From Halapricum desulfuricans (GTDB lineage: Archaea > Halobacteriota > Halobacteria > Halobacteriales > Haloarculaceae): DNA of 64,000 nt. Numbering within the stretch: position 1 is the stretch's first letter; each line of letters starts with the position of its first letter. Under the pieces are notes generated by a model. That model was not told where the DNA came from and did not search any database. It saw nothing but the letters and a program-made list of their open reading frames with translations. This document shows, piece after piece, positions 62,830 to 64,000 of the stretch. The stretch lies in NCBI RefSeq assembly GCF_017094525.1, contig NZ_CP064788.1:2527030-2591029 (forward strand), written 5' to 3'. The position numbers and the translations under genes were made by a program.

Positions 62830-63363
62830 ATGACGCGGGTCTGCCTGCTCGGCGCGGAGGACGTCAATCTCGAGTACGAACTGCTCAGCCACGAGACCTC
62901 CCGCAACGCGCTGGCGACCTACGACCTCCGGGAACCGTACGACAACTCCGTCGCGCTCGAAACCGTCAGCCTCGGTGCGGCGGTCGCGCTGTTGAACGAC
63001 CTCAACTGGTATCTCGTCCGCTTCGTCGAGGACGTCCTCGTGTTCGAGCCCAGCGTCTCCGGGTCGGAGTGGCTCTCCCGTGACGCGGCGACCGCCGTCC
63101 GCGACGACGAACTCGCGCCCGAGGAGACCGACCGCTACCTGAAGATCTACGGCGTCGTCGAGCCCGAGACGGACGCGCTCGACGACCAGTCAGAGTCCGC
63201 CGAGGAACCCGACACGGACGGGAACGCCGGTCAGGACCGTTCGCCACGGCTGGTCGAGCCGATGTTCGTCACGCGAACGGGACCCAACCTGCCCGAGTAC
63301 GACCTCCGGGACGTCGATAAGACGCTCGTCGTCCGCGTCACCGAGTCCGAGTTCGGGGCGTGA
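62830..63363 (+). CDS. Haloarchaeal DUF5804-family protein
   Basis: 177 residues. TRVCLLGAEDVNLEYELLSHETSRNALATYDLREPYDNSVALETVSLGAAVALLNDLNWYLVRFV is the conserved part of this haloarchaea-restricted family; the middle is low-complexity and acidic (ETDALDDQSESAEEPDTDGNAG), and the end VTRTGPNLPEYDLRDVDKTLVVRV is conserved. No catalytic motif is recognised and the function is unknown. It lies 62 bases after thiI in the same direction. Confidence 0.75.
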   Translation: MTRVCLLGAEDVNLEYELLSHETSRNALATYDLREPYDNSVALETVSLGAAVALLNDLNWYLVRFVEDVLVFEPSVSGSEWLSRDAATAVRDDELAPEETDRYLKIYGVVEPETDALDDQSESAEEPDTDGNAGQDRSPRLVEPMFVTRTGPNLPEYDLRDVDKTLVVRVTESEFGA

Positions 63364-63405
63364 CCAGGTTACAGAAATCCCACGACGTCAGTCGCGTGGA
63401 GGACG

Positions 63406-64000
63406 TCAACGGTGCCACTCGTCGATCCGCTCGACGCCCTCGATCGAGAGGATCAGATCCGATCCGAATGCGCTCGCCGGCGTCTGATATCCGTCCGGCG
63501 CGTCGCCCGCGAGGGTGCGCTCGACGGCCTCGAGCGCGGCGAGTGTCGTCGTCCGGTAGACGTTCGGCGTGCGCAGCCGCGACACGCGCGTCGCGTCGCC
63601 GTCACTGACTTCGCCCCACAGCGTCGCCGTCGTCTCGGCACGCGTCTCGGCATCGGGGCCGTCGACGAGCCGATCGACGACGCTCTCGAGCAGCCCCTGG
63701 ACCGGGTCCAGCGCGAGGAGGGGAGCGAGATACCGCTGATAGCGGAGCAAGCGCGCCGCGACCGGCGGGACCGCGAGGTAACAGTCGACGTCCGGGATCC
63801 CCGTCGTGTGATAGGCCGTCGAGACGTCGCCGAGCGGGACTGTCGTCGCCGGGACCGACCCCTCCCCGAAGTCGATCTCGCGGGTCTCGTGGCCGACCGG
63901 AACGGCTTCGAGACGACCGTCCCGGCGGACGAGCCCGGGCTCACCGAGGCCGGCGATCGCCGTCTTCAGCGTCCCCCGGGAGAACCCGCCCGCGGGCTGA
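63406..64000 (-). CDS. Saccharopine dehydrogenase-like / trans-acting enoyl reductase, C-terminal part (cut by window edge)
   Basis: The reverse frame is open from the right edge to the stop at 63406, giving 198 residues of a C-terminal domain. GGFSRGTLKTAI, VRRDGRLEAVPVGHETREIDFG and LGDVSTAYHTTGIPDVDCYL match the second half of saccharopine-dehydrogenase-like oxidoreductases of the trans-acting enoyl reductase type. The N-terminal NAD(P)-binding domain and the start are outside the window. An internal ATG at 63750 is not the real start because the conserved blocks lie upstream of it. Confidence 0.8.
   Translation of the reverse strand, partial: QPAGGFSRGTLKTAIAGLGEPGLVRRDGRLEAVPVGHETREIDFGEGSVPATTVPLGDVSTAYHTTGIPDVDCYLAVPPVAARLLRYQRYLAPLLALDPVQGLLESVVDRLVDGPDAETRAETTATLWGEVSDGDATRVSRLRTPNVYRTTTLAALEAVERTLAGDAPDGYQTPASAFGSDLILSIEGVERIDEWHR

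Noticed and set aside
63406-63750. Short gene starting at the internal ATG at 63750
   Set aside because: The same frame stays open to the window edge and its upstream part carries conserved family blocks, so it is the 3' end of a longer gene.
1-64000. CRISPR arrays, rRNA or tRNA genes, intact insertion sequences, replication origin
   Set aside because: Looked for regular short direct repeats, tRNA arms, transposase motifs and orc1/cdc6 with repeats; none found by eye. A tool scan (tRNAscan-SE, CRISPR finder) would settle it.

Overview
This window comes from a haloarchaeon (class Halobacteria). G+C is high, the predicted proteins are rich in Asp and Glu, and many genes have an archaeal TATA box about 27 bases before the start codon, which implies leaderless transcripts. 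Several families are archaeal: CheF, NurA, TgtA, GatD, archaeal MAT, the KorAB oxidoreductase, TrmB regulators and methenyl-H4MPT cyclohydrolase. No rRNA, tRNA, CRISPR array or intact insertion sequence was found. The window cuts one gene at each end (cheW on the left, a saccharopine-dehydrogenase-like gene on the right).

Layout. 1-6.7 kb is a chemotaxis cluster: cheW (divergent), cheB, cheA, cheR, a HEAT-repeat protein and cheF. This is the core that links receptor signalling to the archaellum. 6.8-22.8 kb is housekeeping: an MFS carrier, NurA nuclease, an SDR, tgtA, an NhaP/TrkA antiporter, alaS, an FAD/NAD oxidoreductase, korAB, truA, hisA and a macro-domain protein. 22.9-34.4 kb holds an MgtC/DUF4010 membrane protein, a divergent TrmB-regulator/MFS pair, hisB, mch, a metallo-beta-lactamase-fold enzyme, RqcH/NEMF, an aldo-keto reductase, a membrane glycosyltransferase and a thioesterase.

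34.9-36.6 kb is the accessory patch. It carries a decayed duplicate of the 5' end of the neighbouring HD-phosphohydrolase gene, a TumE-like toxin/antitoxin pair with two tandem palindromic operators, and an 80-bp double-palindrome element. A second copy of that element lies at 42.3 kb. A diverged third copy lies at 56.6 kb, where most substitutions in the outer arms are compensated on the other strand. These 80-bp elements are the most unusual signal in the window.

36.6-64 kb returns to core functions: HD hydrolase, amidohydrolase, Hpt, gatD, an ArsR-type regulator, a lipoprotein, a radical SAM/HhH enzyme, a divergent AAA-ATPase/helicase pair, thioredoxin, dph6, a peroxiredoxin-like protein lacking catalytic Cys, two GNATs, a RIO-like kinase, gatB, ferredoxin, topA, an lrp-aminotransferase operon, a thiamine-binding-like protein, a CYTH protein, mat and thiI. 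Translation quality and tRNA modification recur throughout (tgtA, truA, thiI, alaS, gatB, gatD, dph6, RqcH, rimI). Function calls rest on motifs read by eye; no database search was run.
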